From NCBI GenBank assembly GCA_015478945.1, contig JABUQX010103314.1, positions 1-25,230 on the forward strand: a stretch of 25,230 nt of DNA, written 5' to 3'. The stretch comes from Trachelipus rathkii (taxonomy: Eukaryota > Arthropoda > Malacostraca > Isopoda > Trachelipodidae). The stretch's first letter is position 1. Every line of letters begins with the position of its first letter. Of the stretch, positions 10,960 to 22,460 are shown one piece after another. The translations under genes were made by a program, and so were the position numbers. A model generated the notes under the pieces. The model made no database searches and was not told the DNA's origin. It saw nothing but the letters and a program-made list of their open reading frames with translations.

Positions 10960-13900
10960 TTTAAGCAAGAAACAAGAAAATATTTGTTTTCTTATGGAAT
11001 AAATCAATCCTCTCCAATACCAAGTTTATATTATTTATTGGGTTAATTTTAAAATATGTTGTTATTTTCCTTATCTTTTATCGCTCTTAGGTATTGCTTG
11101 CAGTGGACCCTTTTAGACCACAGGCGACGGATAAAAAAGTGTACAATGGGCGTGTTGTTTTATCATCCTGAGCAAAGAGAGGCGCTAACTACTCTGGGTC
11201 TCTTCTCTGTTGTTAAGTTATACATTATTTAAAATGTCAATCTGATCCTAATGTAGATGCGAAACACTGGTTCTAGAAGGGTCTCTGTATAGGGAAGACA
11301 GAGTTGTTAGAAGTCAAGCAGGTTTATTTGTTACAGGACGCGTCCTAGCGCTTATGCTGGACAGAAACGAACCACTTAACCGAGACAATTGGTAATGTAG
11401 CCACTATTGTTGTGCCTCAGCCATCGGTTTTTGAGAAAGTTTGTTCACAGGCGGTGATGGGCATTACGTGCTTGATCTTTGGCTTTTCTATTGTGAGCCT
11501 CAGCTAGTAAGATGCAGCGTGAAACTATAATAATTTTTTTTATCGCGCCTTTATATTTTAAGATCCTTAACCTATGGTATTATAAGACGGGTGGAGAGAT
11601 GAAATGGCAGACGGCGTTCAAAGTAATGGATTAAGTCCCGTTTGAGGATAGAAGTATACTATAGCTTAATATAGGTATAAAGGATAAAAAGGTACGGAGT
11701 TGGTGCCGATGAGATGTATACTTAAAGTAAGGGCTAAAGTAAGAAGAAAAAGTAAATATAAATAAATATTCAGGTGAGACATAAAGACCTAAAAATATAT
11801 ATAAGGAATACCATAGAAATACCAAGAAGTTTTAATTGAATTTATCCTAGGAAGAAAGTTTTTCTACTTTGTAATATATATATATCACATTTTTTTTTAA
11901 CCAAGTTATGTAACCCCTTCTCTCAGAATTAAAATTATTATATACAAGGAGTAATCCAAAGATCGCCCGTGACATCTCTTCCATACGGAGAGGAAGGAGA
12001 AGCTGGGACTTGTCAACTCACAGCACTCACAAGCAGAGGTGACATATCTCCTTTCTAGTCCTGATAAAATATTGCTCAACACGGAATGGCCGGACTAGGG
12101 TCGAAAGTAAGAGAGCGGACGGCTTGGTACCGACGCTAACGAGCGAGACACCTCAAACTAAGATAACGCTGGACAGATTTCCACATCAGAAACAACGAGG
12201 TGTAGTGACAGGTCAACAAGCGGCAGCCCAAGACCAGCTCACTCTGCATACTGAGTAATTTACCCTATTCCCCACCAACTCCGTATTTTCGCCGCCAAGC
12301 TCATTACTTCTGTTGACCAACGACACGGGGGAGTTGTCCCGAAGTAGTGCGTCCGGAGTGACTACACTTCTCAACTATCGACGTCAAATCCAGATTGCAG
12401 GTCTACTCTAGAATACATGAATGATACACAACCATAACGCGCTCAATCAGTAAACTATAGGGGTCATAGTATGAACTTAGAAAGTATAGAAAATTGTTTT
12501 AATATATATAAGCATATATTTGAGGCTTTTTATGAGGCCTCGCCTACTGATATTCACCCACGCTCAGGAGTATGCAATCCATGAGCCTATTACCTACGGG
12601 TGGAACTACAGGGCGGATGAGACCCTTTGATAAATACTGGAGTAGCTGAGGATTGACTTTATAACTGACGGATTCTATACAAACGAAACCTCAATGTATT
12701 CGTTATGGGCAAACCCTGGCACCGTTGATGAATGTGAGGTATTTTCCAATAAGATCAATAATTTTATCTGATCTTATGTATAAAAGCCAAGGTTATTTTT
12801 ACTTGGTTACAACTAGTAGAATAGACGAGCAATCCAAGTCGATAGATGAGATTAGAATAAGTTTAAGTAAAAGGGTTATATTAAGAGAGGGAGATTTTGT
12901 AGAAAGTTGGATATTTATTATAAAATTACGGAAATTTCGAACAAGTGCGGTTAGGAGTTACGACTTTGACACTGAGTGGATATAATCTTTGTGATTAAGA
13001 TCAAGCGTGATGATATAGAAATGCAGGAAGGAATAGTATGAAGCATGACGAGGCTAATTAAATAGAAGTTATAAAGAAGAGTAGGTGAGACAGTAAATGA
13101 TGCAATAAAGTGCGAAATTATGGTCAGGTGGATTAATGCTACAGCATGAAGGGTGAGTCTAAATCGGCTGGCTTTTGTTTAGGTGTGAGGGAAGTAATTG
13201 GGAAACAGATGGAAATTAAGAATGAAGTAGCGCCAGTGTGACGCTTGAATTGTGCTGAGAAGTGATGACAGGCGCTAACAGTCTGAGAATACCACGGAAG
13301 AGAAGGAGTAAACGAAACCGTATCAGACTGGTAAGCTCTGGAAATCATCGTGGATCACTGTGCAGTAAGGCCAAGGCAAGATAGAATAAGCGGGTCTGCG
13401 AATTCACGACGTGACTGTAATACTACACTAGTGCGGTTGAGATGTGCTGGAAGAATCATTAGCCACCGAGCTCGTCCGAGAGAAGCGCCACGAAAGAATT
13501 AGTACGGGCACGTGGTGGTGCTAGTATATCAGGATTGCTGAACGTGAGATGGCACATGTTATGGTTTTGCCTTCGTGCATCGAAGGCAGACAGGCCACAC
13601 GGCTGCATAGTCACAAACCAGTGAACCTGCGTGGTGTGCTTATCTCGTTAGCTTTCCTCCGCATCGGAGGGTACCTGACGCCCTCTGTGGGCCGAAATGA
13701 ACATACCACCGTGAGGCGATCCGTCCAGTCTTGTAAAACCTAGGTGGATTTTTCCCCACTGTCGGGATAGAAGCACTAGGACGGTGGCAGCTGTGATGTG
13801 TGCACCCGCGAATGCGCCCCGACGGGTAAGGTATCAAACCTTGGTGCTCGATAGGTAGAGCCCACTGTTCATTGCACGTCCACCATGCTGTCACTTTTCT

Positions 13901-14600
13901 ATCCAAACATCTTACGTCGATCTTACTTGCCCTCCCCCTCGTTCCGTGCAAAATGCACACTAGCGCCCTCACGCTGCACGTGCTCCAGTGCAGCCTATTT
14001 CAACCATCTAGCGTAGATGAAAAGATATTGATCGGAACTCAGCATGATGAAATTATTTGAGCCAAGACGACCTCATAGGCGATTTATTGTACCCAGTTAA
14101 AACGCCCAAAAGTAGAGGATCGCGTACCCCCTTATTTACCGTTTATGCTGCTATACGCTGAGCTTTTGCTGTCCGCTGCGTACTTATCATCACCGGAACG
14201 CCTTTCTAGCTTATGCCTGCCCACTTACTGAGCATCGTGCTCGAGCGACCGAGCACTTTCCCCTCGCTACGCCATCTTCTCAGCTTGCCTGGTAAGCGTA
14301 ACCAGCACTATAGACTATCGTACCCCATGGAATTTAATGAGCGCGATAATAAGAATTTGTATTCAAAAAGGAATGACCGTTTAACTTACCCCTTCCACGC
14401 TTACCAGCTCCTCCCTATTTCATAAGCAGTACGCCTATGAACTAGATACACGCGTCAACATAGCATCTTATCCTCATATTACATAGCTATTTGCGTCGTA
14501 AAATGCGACGCAAAGTGAGTCATACCATCGTTTACTCGAATATTTAACTCTTATAGTCAGATCCAGGAGAGTGATGCTTTGAAACTTGGACCAGCACTAC
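10960..14600. other. Central left-arm DNA with no recognised gene
   Basis: Nothing in this stretch could be matched to a known protein or RNA. The 86-codon plus-strand frame at 12,725-12,985 and the 110-codon minus-strand frame at 13,640-13,972 have no recognisable motif and overlap other frames. A few blocks pair with the right arm, such as 13,121-13,130 with 16,121-16,130 and 13,262-13,274 with 16,026-16,038. The sequence between 13.5 and 14.6 kb looks noisy. A short perfect hairpin lies at 14,490-14,514. Confidence 0.6.
14490..14514. other. 9-bp perfect hairpin near the projected mirror axis
   Basis: TTTGCGTCG is followed by a 7-base spacer and its exact reverse complement CGACGCAAA. It sits about 100-130 bases from the axis projected from flanking anchors. 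It could mark the turn-around, or it could be chance; the flanks of the hairpin do not extend the match in any way I can see. Confidence 0.6.
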
Positions 14601-14649
14601 CTGCACGAGATATGGGTCGCCAACGGTGAGCAGACGTAACTTTGGAAAG

Positions 14650-17600
14650 GAAGACCACAGAGTATTTATTCCACAAACTCGACCCTCGGCGCGATTTACA
14701 CAGGGGAGGAGGTGTGTATTGTGCAAGACTGGAGGTCGCATTATACTGAGCTCAGGCTCCCCCACAGACGGCGAGACATAGGATACGGTAAGGTAGTTGC
14801 AGGAAGAGCGAGAGATCCGAGATACCGCCTTCACGTCGGGTCTGCGCACTCTCTCACAGGTTCACCCCCCTGAGTAGGCGGGGAGTGTCTAGCGATCTTT
14901 TGATAATAGCTTTTGAGGAGGACCAAAGTTCGTACTTGACCATCCCGGTGCACTAGTAGCTGATAGGTCTTTTCCGTTTCATTTTTAGCGCATATATTTC
15001 AATGAGCCACGATGTTCAACAGAAACATAAGATAATGGCGATGTGATAGCGTAAATAATATAATATCCTACTCCATTCATAATACTATATATCCCATTCC
15101 GTACTATGCGTCCGGATAATCCACTACCACCCAATTCCGTTGATATTGAGTGTTAATATGCCCCTTACTACCCTTCAACTAGTAGGCACTCTATACGAAT
15201 CTTTATTGGTTAGCCCTCTATTACTGATCCTCTAAAGCTAGCATGATCATATACATAGCTCTTCCACCAACGTCACGTTTACTGCACTAACATATCCCTG
15301 TATCTTAGATTATCGAGAAGACTCAATCTTGATACACCTGATACTAAGTCACTCTAATAAATATATATCATAATATATTCTCTTTTAATCCTCCGCTATC
15401 TTTCCCCCAATACTACAACATGAAATGATAGGGTGTGTCGTGTGTAATTGCAACCGACACAAATACCACATAGGGATACGCCCTCATAAGTACGACCAAT
15501 CACAGCCCCCGCCAACCCCCCACAAGCAGGCAGTCTAAGTCCCTGAAAGAGGAACTCCACCTCCACCCAATTGGACGTGACGCTTTAATCCTCCATTCGC
15601 CGCTCTCATAGAACCACTTAAGTGACACCCACCGCGCATCGGCGACGTTCGGGCGCTGCGCAAAAACAGTCCACCCATAGAAGTGCGTTATCTACCAAAA
15701 CTGCGAACGGACCCTCCCTACTGGTTCGGTACATTCCTCCTCTATCAGGCCTTGGTTATCACGCCCATAGCCCTCTTTACCGATATACCCCACCATCACT
15801 CCTACTATGCACCTTTCTTCTCGCCTCTGCCAACTAACATCCATCTCCTTCGACATATCTTTTACTAACCCAATCCACATATTTTGGGTCTCCCAGGCCG
15901 GTAGATTCCCAGCACACTCAACCACTATATAACTATACATTCGCTAACCAACCGATTATCACCCTTCCTATCCAACATGGACCAAACCTATAATACAACT
16001 ATTCTCCCTTTATTCTCTAATTTTACGCCTGTCATCACATCGCCACAATTCACCTAACTACTTCATTCCATCATTTTATCAAAAATTCTTCTCACACCTA
16101 ACAAGCCCTTACAATTATCCACCTGACCATCATTGCACCTTAGACTCTACTATACCTCTTATACCATAGCTCACTAACTAATGGCATTAACACCAGGTAA
16201 ACAACATACCCTCAATGCAAAACCCTAGCGCACTCGAAACTTCTATATATCATATTATATATATATATTATGTAGGTGACCCATACTTATGGACTGATAA
16301 TAAAACTAGCATGATCATCCGAGCCATCTACCCTTTGTACATTATAGATGATTTACTACCTATATATATAATATATATACCCTGACGTATACGAACTCTC
16401 TCATATACTACGGCTGAATACTCATGATCATTATATTCATACCGAGTGAATCACTTATTTATACTCATGCACCTTTCGCCTACACCGACTAACTCTACTA
16501 TAAGTATATTGCCGCTACTTCGCTGTGCACTTCAACTATCTATAACGAACTTTCCTATATCGTACGTTAGGGGTTGAGGTATTTTTACTGCGACCGCCTA
16601 TAAATATATCCTATAAAAAGCCTGCCCGTCATGTGTAGGTGACTCGGGCACATATACCCCGAAGGCTGCAAACACGAGTTATTAAAAAACGAACATCGCA
16701 GTAGCGGATTACACACGGAGTTTTGGGCCAGGTCCTCTACACTCAGTGGGTTTCCTCCAGGGCCCACCCTGCCTTTTTTAAGGGCTCTGGTAAGCGGGGG
16801 GAGCCTGAGCACCCACCATGCTCAACGTCCCCCCTCTGGATAAGCCCAGGTGTGAACCTTTTCTCACATTCCTACGCTTGTCGCTTGCCGAGTTATGTGC
16901 GCCCACTCTCTTGTCGGTCCCGCTGGGACCTGTTGACCTCCGATCCTCAGCTTTCTCGCATCCTTGGTGCGCCGCGGGGCCCTGTTGTTAAAATTCAATT
17001 TATACTCGATTCGCACAGTCTAAAAATACCCGGTACCCGACTTTAGGCACACACTAACACACATCGGCGTACTTCATCACCGCTACTTTCGCGTAAGAAT
17101 TGACTCCGCTAGGCCATTTCCGCGGTTCCCCTCCGCCGACACGCGGCAACACCCTCCGTTTGCGCCCCTTTTTACGGTGTAACCCTGAGAAGCTACCCAT
17201 CCCCCTCGCTGCTGCTTTTTTTTTCTTTCTTGGCTTCATGATCCGTCTTGGACTCTCTCTCCGTCACACGCAACGTCCGCCAGACGTGCAGTTTGATGAT
17301 GCACTCCTCTGGCTAAAGTTTTCTCTTGCCACTCCTCACATCACATCACATCCCCACATTGTGACGAGAATGACTATCACTAAATATAATCTGAATGAAT
17401 TTATACTAGGTATTCCATATATCTACAATGACTGTCATATCGCATAGCTACAGATATATATATGAACATGCAGTCATAGGATACGTTCATTATGAACCTT
17501 CACGGTTATCAAATAGACTTTATGACCGACGACAAAGGCCACACATATATATTATATATATATAATAATATATATATATATATATAATTTATATATATAT

Positions 17601-18170
17601 AATAAAGCATAAAAGTAAAAAGCACTGCACGGTTCCTCCACCACGTGTTGTATAGGCATCTTTATCACAACCGATGCGGACAACGCAACCATAGATAATT
17701 AAATGGTTTTCCCGTTATGCGTTTCGCTTCCTCTCTCAATGCCCTCTCGCGAAAATCAGTTGTAGGCTTCCACCTGTAAAAACCCTTGACCTCTATCTCT
17801 ACAGCAACTCTTCTCCCCTACAGGTTCAGACGCTCTCGAGAGAGAGTGTCTTAAATTATTTAAATAGAGCTGTTTTGTATTAAAAACCTTATAAAATTTA
17901 CACAAAACGTAGTTGCGTTTGTGGTGCTAACACAAATTGGGGTAATTTTGGGGGCTGGGGCCCATGCAAGAAACAGGAACAGTATAATACCCACCTATTC
18001 TTTTTAATGATCATCACGCTTGATATCAACCTTCCACTCACCTGTTGGCGCGGCAGAGAGTTAACTTGTGACAACTACGAGGAGTTTTGAGGTCGTCACC
18101 TGGCATTCTTGCAATAACGCAGTGCAGGAGCGCCCCGTATGTCGGGTCCCAGCGATTGCTCGTCAATCCG
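14650..18170. other. Central right-arm DNA with no recognised gene
   Basis: This is the counterpart of about 11.0-14.6 kb. Pairing is visible at 16,026-16,038 (cgcctgtcatcac), at 16,102-16,109 and at 16,121-16,130, but most of it is too degraded to align by eye. Two AT-rich patches occur, at about 16,240-16,380 and 17,545-17,605. The 107- and 115-codon frames at 16,723-17,046 and 17,100-17,447 show no family motif and have no open counterpart in the left arm. Confidence 0.55.
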
Positions 18171-19705
18171 CTATAGGATCGCAGTTATTAAGTAAGCTGT
18201 ACCGATTTATTACAAATATACTTCGTATTCTTTTTACATTTAGTGAGCTGTGGTCGTTCCGACATACAGACATGTCTGTCAAGGGAATCTGCACCAGATC
18301 TTTCTGCGTGCGCGCAAGTACTTTGAGTAGAGTTACTGGAATAGGATGTTTTAGCTTCAATAGTTCTGGCATAACCGCACGTGCAAATCGTGGCATAACC
18401 GCGCAACTTGCCTCCCTGTTGACTATTAAAGCTGTAATTTAAATATACTCCCTCTGCTATTTTTACAATTTAATATCCTCGGCTTTCAAGAATGTAGAAG
18501 AGCCTTAAGGACATTTCTCTGCGGAGGGATAATTCTTTGCTCGAGTTTGTTAGCTACATATCCCAAATATATGTTTGCCCGTCGTTGGATACTCAGAAGC
18601 AAAACCCAAGATGGTCTGTTGCTTAATGCCAGCGAAATTCCGACCCCATAAGAGTCGTTGAATACTTCCTTCTTTGTCCTGGACTGAACATCATATATCT
18701 TCGACAGTCAGAACATATAATGGTCCAGAGATTGATTGAAAATCCCCTTGCTGTACAATCTTGTGCTTCATTTTCTTCTAATACTCCCAGGCAGCTTCTT
18801 TACACAAAGTTGTTATGAAGATTGAAAGGAGACAATATAATTCATGCCGTAGAAGTATTGCTATATCATGAAGCATGTTCTGTCACAATTTGAATATTAT
18901 CAACTATAGAGCTGCAATCCATTTTTAATACCTAACCATCAGACAAATTAGAGATTAATATACTAAATCAAAAACGTTGAAGACGAAGGGAGTAAAAATT
19001 ATTTTAAGGTAAAGACCGAGTAAAGAATAACTAGTTTGTCGGAGTTTTATGTAATAAACTTGTTCGAAGTACTTTGAGATGCAGTGGTCAGTTAACATTT
19101 TCACGCTTTGAATTTATAGCTTGGGCACAAACTTCACTAACCAGTCACATCACTCTTGCTTGCGTCTTCAAAGCTGATGTACAAAAACATAATGGATTTT
19201 GCTGTCAGTAAATGAAGCGTATTTTTTAAACCAAGAAAGATCAGCATACTTTTGTTGACGAGTTATTATCGTGGCTCAGACAAAATATTAATAAGGATAA
19301 AAGTAGACGAATAGGAATGCTTCTTCGAATCTATCAACAGACAAACGGTGGGTGTGACCAGCTATTCTTACTATTCCTTAACAGAAGCGTAAATAATTGC
19401 TTGTCTTTTAACTCCTCCAGATCTCCTAGTTTTCTGTTTTGCCTTGGAAACTTTGAGATCTGAGCTACGCAGACCGCACGTTTTCTCATGTAAATAAGAA
19501 CTGGACTTTTGAAAAATCATAACCAAACCTCAAACTCTGAACAGGAATATTCCTTTATTACCAATCAACAAATTTTGAATCAAATCACATGTTACGGAGC
19601 TCTACAATTAATAATAAATATCAGTCTCTTCCATAACCTGCTGAAAGACCAATTTCACATCTATGCAGAAAACATACTTGGATACTAGAAGTATATTTAT
19701 TAGCT
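18171..19705 (+). pseudogene. Noisy right-arm copy of the hAT relic
   Basis: Reverse complement of 9,690-10,953, now on the plus strand and about 20 percent longer because of inserted bases. Strong blocks are tttgagtagagtt...ggatgttttagcttca at 18,322-18,359, aagatggtctgttgcttaatgccag at about 18,608-18,632, gacagtcagaaca near 18,702-18,714, aaaatccccttgctg near 18,740-18,754, gcttctttacacaaagtt at 18,794-18,811 and ttttctcatgtaaataag at 19,481-19,498. The protein frame cannot be followed. It carries the same internal tandem duplication as the left copy. Confidence 0.82.
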
Positions 19706-20255
19706 TATATTCTATTAATATACTATATTATAGTATTACTATATATATATTAATTATACTATATATTTATATTCTCTTCTTTAACTATATATATTATATT
19801 ATATACATATATATATATATCTATATATATATTAATATACTATACTATATATAAATTATATATAACTTCACTCTTATATATATATATAATTAATATAGTT
19901 TATTACTTTTATACATATATTTAATTAATATTTATATACTATAAAATCTTATATTATAGTACTATATTAATATAAACTTTATATATTATATATATATAAG
20001 GTCTAATATATATATTCTATCTATACTTATTATTACTATATATATAATATATATAAAATCTATTAATAGTATATACATATCTCTATCTATATATAATATC
20101 TATATATATAATTATATATATAATAATATTACGGTATTATCTCCTTATATATACATATATATATATATATATATAACTTCATACTTATATCTATATATAC
20201 TATATATATATATATATATATATATTCTCCATTCTATCTATATATATAAAAACTA
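19706..20255. repeat. AT-rich low-complexity tract
   Basis: Mostly A and T in mixed (AT)n, (TA)n and TTA patterns, with occasional CT interruptions. It adjoins the end of the hAT copy, as 9,370-9,689 does in the left arm. The 63-codon frame at 19,663-19,854 is a low-complexity reading (repeating Tyr-Ile) and not a gene. Confidence 0.88.
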
Positions 20256-20274
20256 CTTTTAAAAACGTGCTTTA

Positions 20275-20385
20275 TATCCCCTAAAGGGGGTAACACGGGG
20301 ACCACAGGAAATCGAACTTTAAAGGCCGGCTATTCCAAACCAGCGCCACAACGTGTTCGCGAAGTCAAGTTTTAATTCTTGCCCC
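20275..20385 (-). mobile_element. Possible tRNA-derived SINE fragment
   Basis: A short island of ordinary base composition sits between two AT-rich tracts. On the minus strand it holds a sequence close to an RNA polymerase III A box (TGGCGCTGGTTTGG, 20,348-20,335) and a B box (AGTTCGATTTCC, 20,318-20,307) with tRNA-like spacing. It does not fold as a full tRNA that I can verify, and the 3' flank has no CCA, so a SINE head or tRNA relic is more likely than a tRNA gene. I see no second copy in the window. Confidence 0.4.
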
Positions 20386-20399
20386 CTAATAGATAAAAT

Positions 20400-20800
20400 C
20401 TAATATTTACTATTCATCTATTCTATATATATATCTTACTATATATATATATATATATATATTATATTACTCTATCTTATTATAATATTTCAATAATATA
20501 TATATATTATTATATATATCCTATATAGTCGTCCCGATTTTAAACTACAAGCAACCTGGTCCACTTAAATAAATATATATATATTAAATCTTTTTTTATA
20601 TTAATACATATGTGAGAGTATTTAAATCAATCTTTTTTTTTTATATTAATACACTATCGTTGTACCATAGTCCCTATTGAAAGATTGTAAATAGTAATAT
20701 TACTCATTACTTATCCTTATATATATATATATAAATATATATAATTCTATATTCATTATATATTATATATATATTTATACATATATATGTACCTCTTTCC
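20400..20800. repeat. AT-rich low-complexity tract with a direct repeat
   Basis: Chiefly (AT)n and (TA)n. Inside it, a phrase built on aatc followed by eight or nine T, then atattaatacat or atattaatacac, occurs twice (about 20,587-20,609 and 20,627-20,653). This is a short direct duplication with a period of roughly 44 bases. Confidence 0.75.
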
Positions 20801-21230
20801 CATTTTATATAGTAGAAAGTTTTTTATGATTAATTAAAGAGTTTTTCAGCTGATGTGGCGTAATTTTCGGCATCGATTTCAAGATCCGTTTTTCTTGTGT
20901 CTTCTTTCGTTTCCTGAAAATATAACGATTAATCGCTTTGCCGTAATCACTACCCCTATGTATTTATTCATTAAAATATTTCCCTCAGTCACTACACCAT
21001 TATTACATCTTTACCATATTCAGAGCAGGAGATTTTTTTTTTTTAATTAATTTATAATATTTGTAGTTGTAAGTGAAACGTGTGCCGGAGCAAGACAATT
21101 TTAAATGATTGAGCAGGCTTGGTAATCCGGCTCGGCATCCAATCACTCTCACTCTAGTAAGGAATTAAAGATGAAGTTCAGCAAGTTATGTTACGACGTT
21201 AATCGATCGAGTGCTGCACGTGCTCAACTT
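20801..21230. other. Non-coding interval, nothing recognised
   Basis: Ordinary composition with a T-run at about 21,031-21,043. The 65-codon frame at 20,853-21,050 shows no motif. Probably old transposon or intergenic sequence between the SINE candidate and the retroelement cluster. Confidence 0.5.
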
Positions 21231-21309
21231 TGAAGTCCTTATAAATAAGAAAGGTTATATCCTGTAGATGCTAGAGACAGTACAACGTAGAGTTACAAGG
21301 ATGGTCTAT
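21231..21309 (+). pseudogene. Scrap of a CR1/jockey-like RT C-terminus
   Basis: On the plus strand, codons from 21,268 read MLETVQRRVTRMV, very like the LE-VQRR-T motif found just after the RT fingers and palm in CR1 and related non-LTR retrotransposons. About 30 bases upstream, another frame gives SPYK preceded by TGA where the family usually has Trp, so one frameshift and one stop separate the two halves. It is too short to place in a clade. It points opposite to the Penelope-like element and ends where that element's GIY-YIG region is cut. Confidence 0.45.
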
Positions 21310-21310
21310 G

Positions 21311-22460
21311 GTTTCGCCATAATAATTACTATTGCAAGTGTTGCAAGGAATTTTATACAAGCATGGGGGATTACTGATTTTTGATTTGGTGTTTTTTAGA
21401 ACTTTCTTAATTAAGATATTGTTGGATGAGATCAACCGTATGTGTTTGGATAAAATGTTTGTGAGTGTTAATGTTAGGTATAGGGAGGTAGGTTTTTTGT
21501 TGTATATTATCTTGGGTTGTGTGAAGTTTGTGATATATTTCCTTGCCTTTTTATAGGTGTTGTTTATAATATTGATAGGATATATTAATTTTAAAAAGGT
21601 GTTTTTTATGAATTGTGTTTCTGTATAGGAATGCGGGGGAACTGATTTTAAAAGCACAGAGGTAAAAGGATGAAAGGGTGCCTGTTTTTGTGTTATGTGT
21701 GTGATTGGAATACCAATGTATGTAGGATGGATTGGATGTGGGTTTTCTGTAAACAGTGAAAGAAGGTTTAGTAGTATGGTCTGAGATAATGAGAGTGTTT
21801 AGGAAAGGAATAGTATTGTGGTTAGAGGTTTCCTTGGTGAATTGTATATCATTATGTAAGGTGTTAATGTAGTTAAGGATGTGTGTGGGGTTGGTTGCGT
21901 GAGGTACGGCAGCGAAGATGTCATCAACATACCTGAGCCACACGCAACCGGAAAAAAGTTGATGGGGAAGAATGTAGTAGTGTTCTAGTAACTCCATATA
22001 TATGTTGCTGAGCATGAGAGAAAGGGAGGATCCCATACTCAGTCCGTGTTCTTGCTTGTAGAAATGTTTATCGAACTGGAAATAGTTATGTTGTAAAGTA
22101 AGTAGGATGAGTTGTTTGAGGATAGAGAAGGGGTATGTGAAAGTAATGTTATTTTCATTTATGTATTCAGTTAAGAGCTCTAGAAGATGTGGGACGGGGA
22201 CAGAGGTGAAAAGTGACACAACGTCATAGCTGACAAAAGTGTGTGTTTTAATGTTGAGAGATATGGTTTTGTCAATGAAGTCTTCTGTATTTTTCAAATG
22301 GAACGTAGAAATTGTGCCTAAAAGAGGTTTTAACTGTTTTGAAAGCCATTATGCTAATTTACAGGTGTTACTATTGGTGTTGGATATGGTAGGGCATAAT
22401 GGAGTGTTTTGTTTATGTACTTTTGTTATTTCGTAAAATTGTGGTATGTTTGTCATATAT
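21311..22460 (-). pseudogene. Penelope-like element: RT with truncated GIY-YIG endonuclease
   Basis: Penelope-like elements encode a telomerase-like reverse transcriptase joined to a GIY-YIG nuclease that nicks the target. Reading starts near 22,456 with an FYEITKVHK segment like the RT entry region. A stop (TAA near 22,349) follows in place of a lysine-type codon, then an uninterrupted 248-codon frame (22,297-21,551). That frame has motif A (YDVVSLFT), motif B (HGLSMGSSLSLMLSNIYME), the catalytic YVDD box (RYVDDIFA) and the VYRKP...WYSNH block. A frameshift near 21,632 moves reading into 21,657-21,311, which carries CLYKIPCNTCNSNYYGET, the start of a GIY-YIG domain. The nuclease stops there; the rest, including its catalytic Arg and Glu region, is missing. 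The upstream part is also absent. The RT palm is well kept, so the copy is probably young, but it is inactive. Confidence 0.88.

Larger units (their letters stand above)
490..14600 (+). repeat. Left arm of window-scale inverted repeat (insertion-rich copy)
   Basis: This arm is the reverse complement of about 14,650-25,230. Visible anchors in order are 3063-3086 with 23554-23577, 3727-3738 with 23138-23149, 4254-4272 with 22792-22810, 5449-5469 with 22241-22261, 9841-9868 with 19478-19505, 10795-10832 with 18322-18359, and 13262-13274 with 16026-16038. The coordinate sum of paired positions drifts from about 26,640 at the outer anchors to about 29,350 near 9.8 kb. The left arm is therefore much longer over the same content: 3063-5335 is about 1.8 times its partner. 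Differences are mostly extra single bases and short insertions, and reading frames are destroyed from 0.5 to 9.4 kb. The inner end is projected, not seen. Confidence 0.93.

Noticed and set aside
13549..13972. 110-codon minus-strand frame and overlapping 64-codon plus-strand frame in higher-GC DNA, considered as a bacterial contaminant gene
   Set aside because: No motif, no ribosome-binding site, frames on both strands equally open, and the region is in the noisy centre of the inverted repeat.
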